NCBI GenBank assembly: GCA_913052515.1
Contig: CAJXFJ010000062.1
Span: 1-7,797, forward strand
DNA length: 7,797 nt
Direction: 5' to 3'
From: an uncultured Flavobacteriales bacterium
Lineage (GTDB): Bacteria; Bacteroidota; Bacteroidia; Flavobacteriales; Vicingaceae
Shown: in pieces, positions 6,747 to 7,797 of the stretch
Numbering within the stretch: position 1 is the first letter of the stretch
Layout of the letters: every line of letters starts with the position of its first letter
Notes under the pieces: model-generated
The model's input: the letters and a program-made list of their open reading frames with translations, nothing else
Told to the model about the DNA's origin: nothing
The model's database searches: none
Translations under genes and position numbers: made by a program

Positions 6747-6769
6747 CTTGTATTCAAGGAATTTTATCC

Positions 6770-7516
6770 CTACATATGAATCACTTTCTCAATTAATAAA
6801 ACGAGAAAAAGCATTAGGGTAATGAAAACAAAATAAAGGAGGTAATAGAAGATACCTAAACCTATTGTACTTGCTTTATTCTTGGCCTTAAACATAGAGA
6901 TAAAGACATAAAACGCATAGCAAACTGCAAATAATGAAGATATAGCACTTAACAAATATTCAACATTGAAGATGCTACCTAAAGCGACAAAAAGGGCATA
7001 AATAATGGCTTGTTGACCTGTAATATAGGCATTGATAACAATGTGTTCCATAAAGTTGAACCCACTCTTGCGAAAGGCTATAAGAGTAGCAACTGCTTGC
7101 AGCGGGATTAACATTAAGCTTGTATAGGCAAAATGCTCGGCAAACCATGAAAGAAACTCATTGCTTACTTCGTCGTTTGACTCACCTGCATTTTTAAATC
7201 CAAGGATAAAATCATTGATATAAGTATGGCCACCAGAGTAATAGCTTACCAGATAATACAGAGTAGAAAGCATAAAAACATAAGAAATCGGCTTGAATAA
7301 TGCTTTACGCTTTCCTTCTAAATAGGAAGTGATGTAGTACCCAGGTTTTTTAAAAAGCATCAAAAAGGTGAAAACTATCCCATGATTCAATTGAAAAACT
7401 TCATGAATTAAATCTTGAGTTAAATTTTTGGTTTTTAAGCGCTCCACCTTTACACTTTGCCCGCAGTAGGAACAAAAGTTATTTTCAACTGGATTTGAAC
7501 AGTTTTTACAGTGCAT
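6770..7516 (-). CDS. DUF3667-family zinc-ribbon membrane protein
   Basis: The protein has 248 residues and unknown function. Its N-terminus holds a short zinc ribbon, C3-x2-C6 and C15-x2-C18, ending 'CSYCGQS'. A conserved amphipathic part follows: 'LTQDLIHEVFQLNHGIVFTFLMLFKKPGYYITSYLEGKRKALFKPISY' spans 32-79 and contains the family hallmarks 'PG..I..YL.GKR' and 'KP..Y'. About five hydrophobic segments follow, near 76-93, 131-148, 158-180, 186-208 and 218-243. A polar loop at 94-125 may be exposed. The ribbon should face the cytoplasm, given the positively charged linker before the first helix. DUF3667 proteins are common in Bacteroidota and have no assigned role that I know of. The gene stands alone: a terminator lies before it and a promoter-bearing gap after it. 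The start at 7516 is supported by the immediate zinc-ribbon motif. Confidence 0.85.
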   Translation of the reverse strand: MHCKNCSNPVENNFCSYCGQSVKVERLKTKNLTQDLIHEVFQLNHGIVFTFLMLFKKPGYYITSYLEGKRKALFKPISYVFMLSTLYYLVSYYSGGHTYINDFILGFKNAGESNDEVSNEFLSWFAEHFAYTSLMLIPLQAVATLIAFRKSGFNFMEHIVINAYITGQQAIIYALFVALGSIFNVEYLLSAISSLFAVCYAFYVFISMFKAKNKASTIGLGIFYYLLYFVFITLMLFLVLLIEKVIHM

Positions 7517-7560
7517 GGGATAAAGATAGAAAGGATGATTTTATAGTCCTTCCGTTTTTT

Positions 7561-7568
7561 CAAAAATA
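7561..7568 (-). promoter_or_regulatory. Weak candidate -7 element for the DUF3667 gene
   Basis: The minus strand reads TATTTTTG, which fits TAnnTTTG, 44 nt before the DUF3667 ATG. It coincides with the T-rich tail of the terminator just upstream, so the match may merely reflect that tail. No -33 partner is visible. Confidence 0.22.
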
Positions 7569-7570
7569 AA

Positions 7571-7601
7571 TCCCCTAAGTATCTTTAAGATACGAAGGGG
7601 A
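7571..7601 (-). terminator. Rho-independent-type terminator hairpin
   Basis: An imperfect palindrome pairs TCCCCT (7571-7576) with AGGGGA (7596-7601), then, across a 2-nt internal mismatch, GTATCTT with AAGATAC (7579-7593). On the minus strand the hairpin is followed by TTTATTTTTG, a T-rich tail. On the plus strand an A-rich stretch follows, so termination is expected for leftward transcription. It lies 23 bp after the stop of the ORF at the right edge and upstream of the DUF3667 gene, separating their transcripts. Confidence 0.72.
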
Positions 7602-7624
7602 AAACAAACTACAGACAACCAATA

Positions 7625-7786
7625 TTAGCGACTAACCACGCCTGTTGGAAGTGAGTTTAAATTTTGTGAAAAGTTGTAAGTTGTTGGTGCAAAAGATGCA
7701 TTAGCATCAATCATGCTACTCAAGGGTTTAAGTAAGAATGGCATTGGAGAATTATCAGGAACTGGTTCAATTGAAATGACTGCCAT
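7625..7786 (-). CDS. Small or partial ORF of unknown function at the right edge
   Basis: I do not recognise this product. From the ATG at 7786 it gives 53 residues, starting MAVISIEPVPDNSPMPF and ending TGVVSR, followed by TAA. It has no membrane helix, signal peptide or cysteine, and is rich in Pro, Ser and Asn. Two readings are possible. AAGAGG lies 4 nt before the ATG on the minus strand, a good Shine-Dalgarno, which favours a small complete gene. However, the frame is also open to the edge at 7797, so this may be the C-terminal tail of a longer protein. A terminator hairpin 23 bp after the stop supports a real gene end in this strand and place. Confidence 0.45.
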   Translation of the reverse strand: MAVISIEPVPDNSPMPFLLKPLSSMIDANASFAPTTYNFSQNLNSLPTGVVSR

Positions 7787-7797
7787 TTTACCTCTTA

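Noticed and set aside
6752..6762. Small palindrome ATTC-AAG-GAAT after the DUF3667 stop
   Set aside because: A 4-bp AT-rich stem with a 3-nt loop and no T tract is too weak for a terminator.
7531..7551. Inverted repeat AAGGA...TCCTT followed by a T run on the plus strand
   Set aside because: The stem is only 5 bp with an 11-nt loop, and no plus-strand gene ends there. It lies in the DUF3667 leader, so a terminator call is not supported.

Overview
The window looks like chromosomal DNA of a member of the Bacteroidota. It is AT-rich, and ribosome-binding sites are A-rich, mostly without Shine-Dalgarno sequences. Two leaders carry TAnnTTTG-type -7 boxes. It also holds a FecI/FecR-like sigma/anti-sigma pair, a DUF3667 zinc-ribbon membrane protein and a long Lgt-type transferase, all typical of that phylum. 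I cannot name a genus. Every convincing gene lies on the minus strand, so transcription runs from right to left.

Layout in order of transcription. At the right edge (7625-7786) is a small or partial ORF of unknown function, followed by a hairpin terminator (7571-7601). Next is a monocistronic-looking DUF3667 protein (6770-7516) with an N-terminal CxxC...CxxC ribbon and several membrane helices. After an 88-bp gap containing a -7 box comes a three-gene unit. It consists of a 617-residue Cys/Met-metabolism-type PLP enzyme (4828-6681), a YdeI/DUF1801-like protein with an N-terminal Cys/His cluster (4157-4804), and an acetolactate-decarboxylase-like lipoprotein (3447-4160) coupled to it by an ATGA overlap.

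After a second promoter-bearing gap of 73 bp comes a second tight unit: an Lgt-type prolipoprotein diacylglyceryl transferase (2192-3373), an inositol-monophosphatase-family phosphatase (1389-2180), an ECF sigma factor (814-1383) and a FecR-type anti-sigma factor (1-770, cut by the window edge). Gaps inside this unit are 11, 5 and 43 bp. The two promoter candidates share the same 8-mer, TACCTTTG, about 20-22 nt before the start codon.

How the genes may work together is partly inference. The sigma and FecR proteins should form a membrane-signalling pair controlling envelope or nutrient-uptake genes, and their placement behind lgt and suhB suggests transcription together with housekeeping envelope and metabolic genes. 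The lipoprotein in the middle unit is a substrate class for Lgt, but there is no evidence of a specific link between them.

Most of the window is ordinary core-type sequence. There are no tRNA or rRNA genes, insertion sequences, CRISPR arrays or prophage signs, and no gap longer than 300 bp. The most interesting items are non-canonical versions of known families: an exported ALDC-like protein that keeps the zinc histidines but seems to lack other catalytic residues, an Lgt with substitutions at normally conserved positions, and an enlarged PLP enzyme.
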